Origin: UKL13-2 sp043773745 | GTDB taxonomy: Bacteria > Pseudomonadota > Gammaproteobacteria > Burkholderiales > Usitatibacteraceae | Length of the DNA: 64,000 nucleotides | Direction of reading: 5' to 3' | Assembly: GCA_043773745.1 (NCBI GenBank) | Contig: JAYVEV010000116.1 | Coordinates: 1-64,000 of the forward strand | Part shown: positions 1-8,309 of the stretch, piece after piece | Numbering within the stretch: position 1 is the stretch's first letter | How the letters are laid out: each line of letters starts with the position of its first letter | Made by a program: the position numbers and the translations under genes | The notes under the pieces: model-generated | The model's database searches: none | What the model saw: only the letters and a program-made list of their open reading frames with translations | Told to the model about the DNA's origin: nothing

Positions 1-1766
1 CGTTTGCGAATACGAATATTTTTAGGTGTGATTTCAACCAACTCGTCATCATCGATAAATTCAATCGCGGATTCGAGCGTCATCTGGATCGGCGGTACCA
101 ATGCGACTGCCTCATCCGTGCCGGATGAACGAACGTTGGTAAGCTGCTTGCCCTTAATGGGGTTAACGACCAGATCATTATCGCGGCTGTGGATACCGAT
201 AACCATACCGTTATACAAACGCTCGCCAGGCGAGACGAACATGCGACCACGGTCCTGCAATTTCCACAACGCATAGGCAACCGCATCGCCTTGCTCACCG
301 GAAATCAACACACCGTTGCGACGGGAGGCTATCTCACCACGGAGCGGTGCATATTCATCAAATACGTGGCTCTTCAAGCCGGTGCCGCGCGTCAGGTTCA
401 TGAATTCAGTCTGGAAACCAATCAAACCTCTGGCAGGAATACGGTAATCGAGGCGTACACGGCCGCGGCCGTCCGGCACCATATCGACCATGTCACCACG
501 GCGCTGACCGATTGCTTCCATGACCGGGCCTTGATGGGCCTCTTCAACATCGAGCGTGAGCATTTCAAACGGCTCACATTTTTCGCCGTTCATTTCTTTA
601 ATCATTACGCGTGGTTTGCCAACCGCTAATTCATAGCCTTCACGACGCATATTTTCGAGCAAAATCGTCAGATGCAATTCGCCACGGCCTGAGACCATGA
701 ATGAGTCCGTGTCTTCAGTCTCGGCTACCTTCAATGCGACATTGACCAACAATTCTTTATCCAAGCGTTCACGCAATTGGCGGGAGGTTACAAACTTGCC
801 CTCTTGCCCCGCGAAGGGAGATTTATTCACCTGGAAATTCATGGTTAGCGTCGGCTCGTCCACACCTAAAATCGGCAGCGCTTCTGGCTTTTCTACGTCA
901 GCCAAGGTGCAGCCAATCGCCAAATCCTCAATGCCAGAAATCAGCACAATTTCGCCCGCTTCCGCGATATCGAGATTTACCTTATTTAGGCCCTGAAAGC
1001 CCTGAACAGAATTCACCCTCGCTTTTTTAGGTGGCTTATCGCCGATCATCACCATCACATCTTGCGCGGGCTTGATCGAGCCGCGGCGCACGCGGCCGAT
1101 GCCGATACGGCCCACATAGGTCGAGTAATCGAGCGCTGAAATCTGTAATTGCAGCGGCGCATCCGCATCACAATCTGGTGCCGGCACATACTTAAGCACG
1201 GTGTCGAACAACGCCCGCATATCGTCTTTTGGATCTTTCAAGTCCAGCATCGCATAGCCGTTAATGGCGGATGCAAATACCACCGGAAAATCAAGCTGCG
1301 CTTCAGTGGCGCCAAGCTTATCCATCAAATCAAAGGTAGCGTTAATGACCCAGTCCGGGCGCGCGCCATCGCGGTCAATTTTGTTAATCACCACAATGGG
1401 TTTCAAGCCAAGCGCCAGTGCTTTTTTGGTCACGAAGCGGGTCTGCGGCATCGGGCCTTCGACCGCATCGACCAACAACAACACACCATCCACCATCGAC
1501 AAAACGCGCTCGACTTCACCGCCAAAATCCGCGTGGCCAGGGGTATCGACGATGTTGATGTGTACACCCTCGTAATCAATCGCAGTGTTCTTCGCAAGAA
1601 TGGTAATGCCGCGCTCTTTTTCAAGGTCGTTCGAATCCATCACACGCTCGGCAATATGCTGATGCGCGGCGAAGGAGCCTGCTTGGTGGAGGAGCTTGTC
1701 AACGAGGGTCGTTTTACCGTGGTCAACGTGGGCAATAATGGCGATATTTCTAAGGGCGCGTGGCAT
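1..1766 (-). CDS. typA: Ribosome-associated GTPase TypA/BipA (C-terminus cut by window edge)
   Basis: A translational GTPase of the EF-G/LepA class that binds the ribosome and supports growth under stress and low temperature. The reverse strand reads openly from the ATG at 1766 (MPRALRNIAIIAHVDHGKTT) to the first base, giving about 588 residues. All G motifs are visible: AHVDHGKTT (G1), GITI (G2), DTPGHADF (G3), NKID (G4) and SAING (G5). The distinctive C-terminal part follows, including RRGDMVDM and GLIGFQTEF. E. coli TypA has about 607 residues, so only some 20 C-terminal residues lie outside the window. No clear Shine-Dalgarno is seen, but the start is fixed by homology because the family begins just before the P-loop. 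Confidence 0.96.
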   Translation of the reverse strand, partial: MPRALRNIAIIAHVDHGKTTLVDKLLHQAGSFAAHQHIAERVMDSNDLEKERGITILAKNTAIDYEGVHINIVDTPGHADFGGEVERVLSMVDGVLLLVDAVEGPMPQTRFVTKKALALGLKPIVVINKIDRDGARPDWVINATFDLMDKLGATEAQLDFPVVFASAINGYAMLDLKDPKDDMRALFDTVLKYVPAPDCDADAPLQLQISALDYSTYVGRIGIGRVRRGSIKPAQDVMVMIGDKPPKKARVNSVQGFQGLNKVNLDIAEAGEIVLISGIEDLAIGCTLADVEKPEALPILGVDEPTLTMNFQVNKSPFAGQEGKFVTSRQLRERLDKELLVNVALKVAETEDTDSFMVSGRGELHLTILLENMRREGYELAVGKPRVMIKEMNGEKCEPFEMLTLDVEEAHQGPVMEAIGQRRGDMVDMVPDGRGRVRLDYRIPARGLIGFQTEFMNLTRGTGLKSHVFDEYAPLRGEIASRRNGVLISGEQGDAVAYALWKLQDRGRMFVSPGERLYNGMVIGIHSRDNDLVVNPIKGKQLTNVRSSGTDEAVALVPPIQMTLESAIEFIDDDELVEITPKNIRIRK

Positions 1767-2069
1767 GGAATTCGGCTTCGGTTAGGTTGTGCGTTAAATG
1801 GTGCATTAGGTGATGCAAGCGGCGTAAAATACAGGAATGCAGTAAGTTGTTGAGTCAACTCGACATTTTAGCACGCCATTGTGACAAATTCGAGCTATTT
1901 GTGCAGTGCATCAAGGCTAGTGGCAACATGAACCATAGGGACTTACGCGTTGCATGCCTGCCAAGATGAAAATACCAAGCTGCGCTATCTATGCGCTGTT
2001 TCAGGTCTTTTTGCCGCAAACACCGCGCCGGTGTTGGTCCTATCTTTCCCTATTTATTGCGTCATGCAA
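1767..2069. other. Intergenic region upstream of typA
   Basis: About 300 bases between the typA start and the stop of the globin gene, both on the minus strand. A small palindrome (TTGAGTCAA) lies near 1850. Short ORFs here show no family features or ribosome binding site. The region probably carries the typA promoter and leader; I see no RNA gene, terminator hairpin or repeat in it. Confidence 0.5.
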
Positions 2070-2489
2070 TCAGGGCTCTTTATTCCGTATCCAGTCTGCC
2101 GTATTGGCGAATGATGCAATCAGCCGTTCACGCATCTTGGCCTCGATTTCAACATCGGTCAGCGCCTGGGTCATACAAGCCATCCACTGATCGCGCTCGC
2201 TGCCGCCAATCGCAAATGGCAAGTGCCGCGCGCGCAATCGAGGGTGCCCGTACGCGCCCGTGTACACCGGTGGCCCACCCAGCCAACCGGTTAAAAACAT
2301 AAACAGTTTTTCGCGCGAGCCATTGAGCGATTCGGGGTGTAATTTACGAATGCCAAAGTAGTCAGGCGACTCATCCATCAGATCGTAGAAACGATCCACC
2401 AAAGCGCGCACTTTTACCTCGCCACCGATGAGAAGATATGGCGCTAGCTCTGGATTAGGAGAGTTGGTGATGGGTTCGTTGATTTGCAT
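2070..2489 (-). CDS. Group II truncated haemoglobin (2/2 globin)
   Basis: A small haem protein of the trHbO (group II) class, cytoplasmic, usually linked to oxygen, peroxide or nitric oxide chemistry. The 139-residue product shows the group II signature: the B-helix Tyr in RFYDLM, the CD-corner segment YFGIRKLHP, the EF-loop GGPPVYTGAYGHP, the proximal His in RARHLPF and the Trp G8 in RDQW. Length and motifs are normal for the family. It is divergent from the ArnD-like gene, with about 60 bases between the two starts. No partner reductase is adjacent, so its physiological role cannot be read from the context. Confidence 0.92.
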   Translation of the reverse strand: MQINEPITNSPNPELAPYLLIGGEVKVRALVDRFYDLMDESPDYFGIRKLHPESLNGSREKLFMFLTGWLGGPPVYTGAYGHPRLRARHLPFAIGGSERDQWMACMTQALTDVEIEAKMRERLIASFANTADWIRNKEP

Positions 2490-2549
2490 GCCGCCATTTT
2501 ACAGAACATCCTTCTCCATCCGCACAGACGTGCTGGCATAATTCCACCT

Positions 2550-3536
2550 ATGAATTCAAAAAACTCAAATAAGTATCTCGCGCTCAAAATTGATGTTGAT
2601 ACCCTCAAAGGCACCCGCATCGGTGTCCCCGGCTTGATTAATACGCTGAAAAAAAATCAGGCAGGAGCCACTTTTTTATTCAGCCTCGGCCCTGATCACA
2701 CGGGGCGCGCGATCAAGCGAGTCTTTCGCAAAGGATTTTTGGGCAAGGTAAAGCGCACCTCAGTGGTTCAGCATTACGGCTTCCCCACGCTACTTTACGG
2801 CACAGTTTTACCGGGCCCTGATATTGGCAAGCGCTGTGCAGATATTATGCGCAGGACTCGTGACGAGGGTTTCGAGTGCGGCATCCACACCTGGGATCAT
2901 GTGAAATGGCAGGATGGCGTGGCCCATGCGAGCGCCGATTGGACGAGGCGCGAAATGATGGCCGCGCAAAATCGTTTCTGCGATATTTACAAAGAACCTG
3001 CTAAAACCCACGGGGCCGCAGGTTGGCAAATGTCCAAGCATGCGCTACGCCTTACTGAGGAAATGGGTTTTAATTATTGCTCTGATGGTCGTGCTGATCC
3101 CACATTGGCAGCGCCGCATTTTCCGGTGGTCAATGGCGAAATTATCAACTGTCCGCAGCTACCTTCCACCTTGCCGACCTTGGATGAGCTGGTCGGGGTG
3201 GACGATATTACAGAAGCCAACGTAGCTGAAAGGCTATTGGAACTGACAAGGACATGCCCTTCATATGGCGGCACCAACGCACATGTCTTCACTCTGCATG
3301 CTGAGCTAGAAGGCATGCGCCTCAAGCCGGCGTTTGAGCAATTGCTGATTGGCTGGAAGGCGCAAGGCTATGAGCTGGTGCCAACCCGAACCATTTATGA
3401 ATCGCTGCCCCGCGACCCTAAAAATCAACTGGCTCTGCCCTATTTCGCGGCCGAACAGTCTGAAATTCCAGGGCGCAGTGGCACGTTGCTAATGCAGGGA
3501 AAAGCGTTCTTACCAACCTTGGGAAAGGCGGCGTAA
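2550..3536 (+). CDS. ArnD-like polysaccharide deacetylase
   Basis: A NodB-fold (carbohydrate esterase 4) deacetylase. Its closest recognisable relative is ArnD, which deformylates undecaprenyl-phosphate-Ara4-formyl-N during lipid A modification. Visible motifs are KIDVDT with GTRIGVP, GPDHTGRA, the metal-binding HTWDH, AAGW, and TLHAELEG near the end; all have direct counterparts in ArnD. The start chosen is ATG 2550 (MNSKNSNKYL), because upstream in-frame sequence lacks family similarity. The product has 328 residues against about 296 for E. coli ArnD; the extra residues form a C-terminal tail. No other arn genes are near, so substrate and pathway are inferred from family only. Confidence 0.85.
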   Translation: MNSKNSNKYLALKIDVDTLKGTRIGVPGLINTLKKNQAGATFLFSLGPDHTGRAIKRVFRKGFLGKVKRTSVVQHYGFPTLLYGTVLPGPDIGKRCADIMRRTRDEGFECGIHTWDHVKWQDGVAHASADWTRREMMAAQNRFCDIYKEPAKTHGAAGWQMSKHALRLTEEMGFNYCSDGRADPTLAAPHFPVVNGEIINCPQLPSTLPTLDELVGVDDITEANVAERLLELTRTCPSYGGTNAHVFTLHAELEGMRLKPAFEQLLIGWKAQGYELVPTRTIYESLPRDPKNQLALPYFAAEQSEIPGRSGTLLMQGKAFLPTLGKAA

Positions 3537-3690
3537 ATTCAGAGGTAAGCTGAAGACAAACTGGAAACGCAGGTTTTATGGCACTTTCTTGCTTCGTGTA
3601 GGTCATAGTTATAGTTAAGTCATTTTGCAACCTTTATCGTATTTAATCTTCAATCCAAATCCACAAACACGAAATATTAAAGAGACAACC

Positions 3691-4149
3691 ATGGCCGATT
3701 CAGTCATTCCTGATTTTGAAGTTGCAGCAACCGGTGGCCAACGATTTTCCAGCGCAGCATTTCGCGGACATCGGTACATCATTTATTTTTACCCTAAAGA
3801 CGATACGCCCGGCTGTACCATCGAGGGTGCGGCTTTCCGCGATTTGTATGCCGAGTTCAAAAAGGTGGGTTACTTAGTATTTGGCGTATCGCGCGACACC
3901 TTGGCTAGCCATGAAAAATTCAAGGCAAAAATGAGCTTCCCATTTGATTTGTTATCCGACTCGGATGAAGTCATGTGCAAGCACTTTAGTGTGATAAAAG
4001 AGAAGAATATGTACGGCAAAAAAGTGTTCGGAATTGAGCGTTCCACTTTTATCATGGGACCCCAAAATGAGATCCTGAAAGAGTGGCGTGGTGTAAAGGT
4101 AGATGGCCATGCCGAGGAAGTATTGGCTGCCGCAAAAACCGTGTCATAA
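3691..4149 (+). CDS. Peroxiredoxin, BCP/PrxQ type
   Basis: A thiol peroxidase that reduces hydroperoxides using thioredoxin-type electrons, cytoplasmic. The 152-residue product has the thioredoxin-fold signature YPKDDTPGCTIEG with the peroxidatic Cys. The resolving Cys found five residues downstream in E. coli Bcp is replaced by Ala (CTIEGA rather than CTVQAC). One more Cys occurs in VMCKHF, at the position of Cys99 in E. coli Bcp. The start is ATG 3691 (MADSVIPDF), preceded by AAAGAGA. A strong terminator follows at 4281-4314, before the PhoH gene. Whether it acts as a one-Cys enzyme or uses another resolving thiol is not decided by sequence. Confidence 0.93.
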   Translation: MADSVIPDFEVAATGGQRFSSAAFRGHRYIIYFYPKDDTPGCTIEGAAFRDLYAEFKKVGYLVFGVSRDTLASHEKFKAKMSFPFDLLSDSDEVMCKHFSVIKEKNMYGKKVFGIERSTFIMGPQNEILKEWRGVKVDGHAEEVLAAAKTVS

Positions 4150-4280
4150 TCAATTCAGACATTTGGTAATAAATGCGTCAACAGTGGCAGTCTGCTATTT
4201 TACAAATAATACTTTCTGAAGATTCCCGAATTGAGTCAGAACCCATTGAGCAAAGTATTGAATCAAAGATTTACCTCGGT

Positions 4281-4319
4281 AAACCCTCTTACGACGAACG
4301 TCGCAAGAGGGTTTTTCAC
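4281..4319 (+). terminator. Rho-independent terminator after prxQ
   Basis: The arms AAACCCTCTT (4281-4290) and AAGAGGGTTT (4305-4314) pair perfectly. An inner CGACG/CGTCG stem closes a two-base loop after one mismatch. The right arm runs into a T-rich stretch. This separates the peroxiredoxin transcript from the PhoH gene. Confidence 0.85.
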
Positions 4320-4396
4320 TTTCTCGTCAGTAGATCAGGCTACAAATAACATCGTTTCCATCATCCACGCAAGGTTCAACCCAAGAGGATTTCACA

Positions 4397-5836
4397 TTGG
4401 CTCCTAAACCTAAAAAAGACGTATCGGTTGCATCATCGACTTCCTCTAAAAACGCCGGCACGAAGATTTTTGTGCTGGATACCAATGTTTTAATGCACGA
4501 CCCGACATCGCTTTTCCGCTTTGAAGAACACGATGTATATCTGCCCATGATCACGCTGGAAGAGCTCGACAACAATAAAAAGGGCATGACCGAAGTTGCC
4601 CGAAATGCGCGCCAAGCCACCCGTTTTCTGGACGACATTGTTTCAGGACTGGGCGATATTGAAATCGGTATTCCGTTAAAAGAATTTGGCACCCGCGATG
4701 CAACCGGGCGCCTGATGCTGCAAACCCGCCCGATCAGCGTGGAGTTTCCATCCGCTCTGCCTGATAGCGGCAAAGCGGATAACCAAATTTTAGCGGTCGC
4801 GCTCGACCTGCAACATCACAACCCCAAACGCAGCGTGGTGCTGGTGTCCAAAGACATCAATATGCGCATCAAGGCGCGCGCGATTGGGGTGCCGGCGGAA
4901 GATTATTTTAATGACAAGGTTCTGGAGGATACCGACCTTCTCTACACCGGTGTCCGCGAGCTACCCAAAGATTTCTGGGACAAGCACGGCAAAGACATGG
5001 AGTCGTGGCAAGAGCATGGCCGCACGCTATATCGCATCAAAGGCCCGTTGGTCCCCAGCCTTAACATCAATGAATTTGTATTTCAGGACGAAGATAAACC
5101 GTTTTATGCCATCGTTGCCGCGCAGGAGGGCAAAAGTGCGGTGCTCAAAACACTGAAGGATTACACTCACCAGAAAAATAATATCTGGGGAATTGTGGCG
5201 CGCAACCGCGAGCAGAATTTTGCGTTAAATGTGTTGATGGATCCTGACATTGATTTTGTCACACTGCTTGGCCAAGCGGGCACGGGTAAGACCTTGCTCA
5301 CACTTGCATCTGCTTTGATGCAGACATTGGAATTCAAGGTTTATTCCGAGATCATCATCACGCGCGTCACCGTGCCGGTCGGTGAAGACATCGGCTTCTT
5401 GCCGGGCACCGAAGAAGAAAAGATGAACCCGTGGATGGGCGCGCTTGAGGACAATCTGGACGTTCTCAATTCAACTGACGATGAGGCCGGCGACTGGGGC
5501 CGAGCTGCCACACGTGACCTGATCCGCTCGCGTATTAAGGTTAAATCGCTCAACTTCATGCGCGGCCGTACCTTCCTGAATAAATTTTTGATCATTGATG
5601 AGGCGCAGAATTTGACGCCCAAGCAGATGAAGACCCTGATTACCCGTGCAGGACCCGGCACCAAAGTTGTATGTCTGGGCAATATTGCGCAGATCGACAC
5701 GCCCTACTTGACCGAGGGCTCGTCCGGTCTGACTTACGTAGTTGATCGCTTTAAGGGTTGGCCTCATTCCGGGCATATCACCTTGCAGCGCGGCGAGCGT
5801 TCACGCTTGGCAGATCACGCCGCAGAAGTACTGTAA
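4397..5836 (+). CDS. PIN-domain PhoH-family ATPase (YlaK-like)
   Basis: A fusion of an N-terminal PIN ribonuclease domain and a C-terminal PhoH ATPase, thought to act on RNA in the cytoplasm. PIN residues run from about 24 to 150 and include FVLDTNVLMHD, LEELD and the acidic VLVSKD region. The PhoH domain, from about residue 250 to the end, has the Walker A GQAGTGKTLL and Walker B FLIIDEAQN. The ending RSRLADHAAEVL is typical for the family, so the 479 residues are complete. The start appears to be TTG at 4397 (MAPKPKKD), with AAGAGG eight bases upstream; no in-frame ATG occurs before the PIN domain. It is preceded by the prxQ terminator and probably has its own promoter. Confidence 0.92.
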   Translation: MAPKPKKDVSVASSTSSKNAGTKIFVLDTNVLMHDPTSLFRFEEHDVYLPMITLEELDNNKKGMTEVARNARQATRFLDDIVSGLGDIEIGIPLKEFGTRDATGRLMLQTRPISVEFPSALPDSGKADNQILAVALDLQHHNPKRSVVLVSKDINMRIKARAIGVPAEDYFNDKVLEDTDLLYTGVRELPKDFWDKHGKDMESWQEHGRTLYRIKGPLVPSLNINEFVFQDEDKPFYAIVAAQEGKSAVLKTLKDYTHQKNNIWGIVARNREQNFALNVLMDPDIDFVTLLGQAGTGKTLLTLASALMQTLEFKVYSEIIITRVTVPVGEDIGFLPGTEEEKMNPWMGALEDNLDVLNSTDDEAGDWGRAATRDLIRSRIKVKSLNFMRGRTFLNKFLIIDEAQNLTPKQMKTLITRAGPGTKVVCLGNIAQIDTPYLTEGSSGLTYVVDRFKGWPHSGHITLQRGERSRLADHAAEVL

Positions 5837-5845
5837 CGCGTTGTA

Positions 5846-6391
5846 ATGCGAACTTTATTATCCCGGGCAATATATCTATTGGCTATATTGCCCGGGATAA
5901 TTAACGCATCAGCTTTTGCATATACGGTAGCGGCTGCTGATACACAAACTCCCTCCGCACTACGCGAGCAGGATATGAAACAGCGAGCAGCAAAGAGCGT
6001 TCCCGATAACGCGCTTGATTCGAAAGCGCAAACCTACGTCCGAATTTTGCCAAAAAAAGCACTGCCCGCAAGTGCCTCCGATACGCTAAGCACCGATGAG
6101 GGTAAACAAAATTCCGCCAACAATGGCAGGCAGGAAAACATTCAAAGATTAGAGGAAATACGCGTGCTCGATCAGGTTGCACCAGAAGATTATGTTGCAC
6201 CAAAACTAGCACCCATGCTGGAGTTCAGGGCCAGCCTTGATAGGCAACGACCGATGACACCGCAGGAAGTGACGCAGGCTGCGCTTTGCTTTATAGGGCT
6301 TTGCAAAATTGATACGTCAAAAGAACTCAGAATCGATGATCGAAATGAAGCCCGTGCAAAAAACCCGCCTAGTTTTGCCGGCCAACCCTAA
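5846..6391 (+). CDS. Secreted protein of unknown function
   Basis: I do not recognise this 181-residue product. It begins nine bases after the phoH stop, with a good signal peptide (MRTLLSRAIYLLAILPGI, likely cleavage after SAFAYT or the following AAA). The middle is low-complexity, polar and probably disordered. A short C-terminal block (QEVTQAALCFIGLCKIDTSKE) contains two Cys and resembles a small structured motif. An 18-bp perfect inverted repeat (5857-5901) lies inside the signal-peptide coding region. It is likely co-transcribed with phoH, or uses the hairpin as an attenuator. The signal peptide supports a real gene; function is unknown. Confidence 0.6.
   Translation: MRTLLSRAIYLLAILPGIINASAFAYTVAAADTQTPSALREQDMKQRAAKSVPDNALDSKAQTYVRILPKKALPASASDTLSTDEGKQNSANNGRQENIQRLEEIRVLDQVAPEDYVAPKLAPMLEFRASLDRQRPMTPQEVTQAALCFIGLCKIDTSKELRIDDRNEARAKNPPSFAGQP
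5857..5901. repeat. 18-bp perfect inverted repeat just after phoH
   Basis: The arms ATTATCCCGGGCAATATA (5857-5874) and its exact complement (5884-5901) are separated by nine bases. The repeat starts 20 bases after the phoH stop and within the first codons of the secreted unknown. No T-run follows, so it is not a classic intrinsic terminator; an operator, attenuator or mRNA-stability hairpin is possible. Confidence 0.8.
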
Positions 6392-6433
6392 AGATATGAT
6401 TAAATTAATCAAAATTACTGAGCGTAATTTGCA

Positions 6434-7765
6434 ATGAAACGCGGTTTTTACAACATCATGGCCGCGCAGTTTTTTTCATCGCTTGCCGATAACGCGCTGC
6501 TGATTGCATCCATTGCACTTCTCATCCAGCTCGACGGGCCCGCGTGGATGACGCCGCTTTTGAAGTTCTTCTTCACCATTTCATATGTGGCGCTGGCCCC
6601 ATATGTAGGCCCGTTTGCAGACGCATGGCCCAAGGGCAAGGTCATGTTTATCACCAACTCAATCAAGGTAGTCGGTTGCCTGATGATGCTGTTTTATGAA
6701 GCCATTGCCGGCTTAGGCGTTGCCCCTTATCTGGTCGCGCTAGTGGCCTATGGCGTGGTCGGTTTTGGTGCCGCCGCTTACGCCCCGGCAAAATACGGCA
6801 TTGTCACGGAACTATTGCCACCTGAAAAATTAGTCATGGCGAATGCCTGGCTAGAAGGACTCACAGTTTGCTCCGCCATCGTCGGCTTTGTGATCGGCGG
6901 ATATTTAATCAAACCGTCCGTTTCGAAAACCCTACTCTCTTTTGATATGCCGTATGTTGATACAGGCATTGATACCCCGGCAGAGGCTGCTATTGCGGTG
7001 ATCGTGTGCTTTTATGTCATTGCCGCGATTTTCAATTTATTTATTCCCGATACTGGCGCCCGCTACCAGAAACAGAAAACGAATCCGATTGAGCTGATTG
7101 CCAATTTCGGGCATTGCTTGAGCACGCTGTGGAAAGACAAGCTTGGCCAAATATCGCTGGCGGTTACCACACTATTTTGGGGCGCAGGTGCCACACTACA
7201 ATTCATCGTGTTGCGCTGGGCCGAACAGCATTTGGGATTGCCGCTCGATAAAGCATCTATCTTGCAGGGCGTATTTGCGTTTGGTATTGCTTTTGGCGCA
7301 GGCCTTGCAGGCCGCTTAATACCGCTAAAAAAATCTCTGCGCGTTCTGCCTGCTGGCATCGTCATGGGAATTTTGGTAATGACCATGACTCTGGTTCATT
7401 ACATGCCAATCGTCTACGCTCTGATGATTACAGTAGGTATCGTGGCGGGATTTTTCCTGGTACCCATGAATGCGCTGCTGCAGCACCGTGGTCATTTGTT
7501 GTTATCGGCCGGGAACTCGATCGCGGTACAAAATTTTAATGAAAACCTTTGCATTTTGCTCATGCTGGCTTTATATGCACTATTGCTGTCACTAAATATT
7601 CATATCAACACGGCAATCATTATTTTCGGCACATTCGTCTCATTGTCGATGGGGTGCGTGATTGCCTGGCATCGGCGCAACCAGCATGTATATGGCAATT
7701 CAGAGCAGCTCATCGGCATTGAGAAGGGCGAATCTCTTACGCATTTTGATCAGCGTCCACACTAG
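6434..7765 (+). CDS. lplT: Lysophospholipid transporter LplT (MFS)
   Basis: An inner-membrane major facilitator that flips lysophospholipids inward for reacylation. The 443-residue protein is highly hydrophobic with about 12 predicted membrane segments. It matches LplT through MAAQFFSSLADNALLIA, the loop PLLKFFFTISYVALAPYVGPFADAWPKG, AYAPAKYGIVTELLPPEKL and NAWLEGLTV. Length is slightly above the E. coli protein. The partner acyltransferase Aas, often fused or adjacent in other bacteria, is not next to it here. It follows the secreted unknown by 42 bases on the same strand. The gene converges with the TPM-domain gene at 7801, with no convincing terminator between them. Confidence 0.93.
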   Translation: MKRGFYNIMAAQFFSSLADNALLIASIALLIQLDGPAWMTPLLKFFFTISYVALAPYVGPFADAWPKGKVMFITNSIKVVGCLMMLFYEAIAGLGVAPYLVALVAYGVVGFGAAAYAPAKYGIVTELLPPEKLVMANAWLEGLTVCSAIVGFVIGGYLIKPSVSKTLLSFDMPYVDTGIDTPAEAAIAVIVCFYVIAAIFNLFIPDTGARYQKQKTNPIELIANFGHCLSTLWKDKLGQISLAVTTLFWGAGATLQFIVLRWAEQHLGLPLDKASILQGVFAFGIAFGAGLAGRLIPLKKSLRVLPAGIVMGILVMTMTLVHYMPIVYALMITVGIVAGFFLVPMNALLQHRGHLLLSAGNSIAVQNFNENLCILLMLALYALLLSLNIHINTAIIIFGTFVSLSMGCVIAWHRRNQHVYGNSEQLIGIEKGESLTHFDQRPH

Positions 7766-7800
7766 TTGGCTGCGATAAAAAAAAGAGTTATACGGCAAGA

Positions 7801-8301
7801 TTAAAGGACAACAGGCGCATCGGGTTGCTCGTTTTTGTGAGCGCCGTTTGCTGGGAAGTAATAAGCCAACTCAGCGCTAATTTTTTCAATGCCCCCAATA
7901 CTGCCCGCTAAAAACTCGGCCTTGCGATAGTGATGCTCAATCTCTCGGCAAATTGCTTGCCAGCGCTGATCACCCGCATGTTGATGAATGCCGCGATCCG
8001 CGACGATTTCCACTTTGCGATCAGCCAGCAGAACATAAATTAGTACGCCGTTATTTTCTGCCGTATCCCACACACGCTGCAGTGAAAAAATATCGATGGC
8101 ACGTTGACGAGTGCTGAGACCATGCCAAAGTTGTGGAATGGTTAACTCTGCCTCGACGACAAATCTGACCTGGCCACGATGGCGCTTTTCACCTTCGGTT
8201 ATGGCGGCCTCAATGGCGCTCAGTGTCATGGACGAGAACTGACGATTTCGGATGATCGGCGACATCCATATATGCTGGAAAAATCTTTTGAGGAAGCTCA
8301 T
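7801..8301 (-). CDS. TPM-domain protein (TLP18.3/Psb32-like)
   Basis: A 166-residue protein with a single TPM domain and no signal peptide, third gene of a lemA-ygcG-TPM set. The domain is shown by ITEGEKRHRGQVRFVVEAEL, the conserved DIFSLQRVWDTAENNGVLIYVLLADRKVEIVADRGI stretch (split over residues 80-120) and a C-terminal Lys/Glu region. The start chosen is ATG 8301 (MSFLKRFF), preceded by AAGG that overlaps the stop of the upstream gene at 8310-8312; a TTG at 8316 is also open. Relatives are annotated only as TPM-domain proteins; a membrane-linked quality-control role is suggested for some. The precise function is unknown. Confidence 0.85.
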   Translation of the reverse strand: MSFLKRFFQHIWMSPIIRNRQFSSMTLSAIEAAITEGEKRHRGQVRFVVEAELTIPQLWHGLSTRQRAIDIFSLQRVWDTAENNGVLIYVLLADRKVEIVADRGIHQHAGDQRWQAICREIEHHYRKAEFLAGSIGGIEKISAELAYYFPANGAHKNEQPDAPVVL

Positions 8302-8309
8302 GATCGCCT

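Noticed and set aside
1149..1853. Plus-strand ORF of 234 codons
   Set aside because: It is antisense to typA, whose GTPase motifs read clearly on the minus strand.
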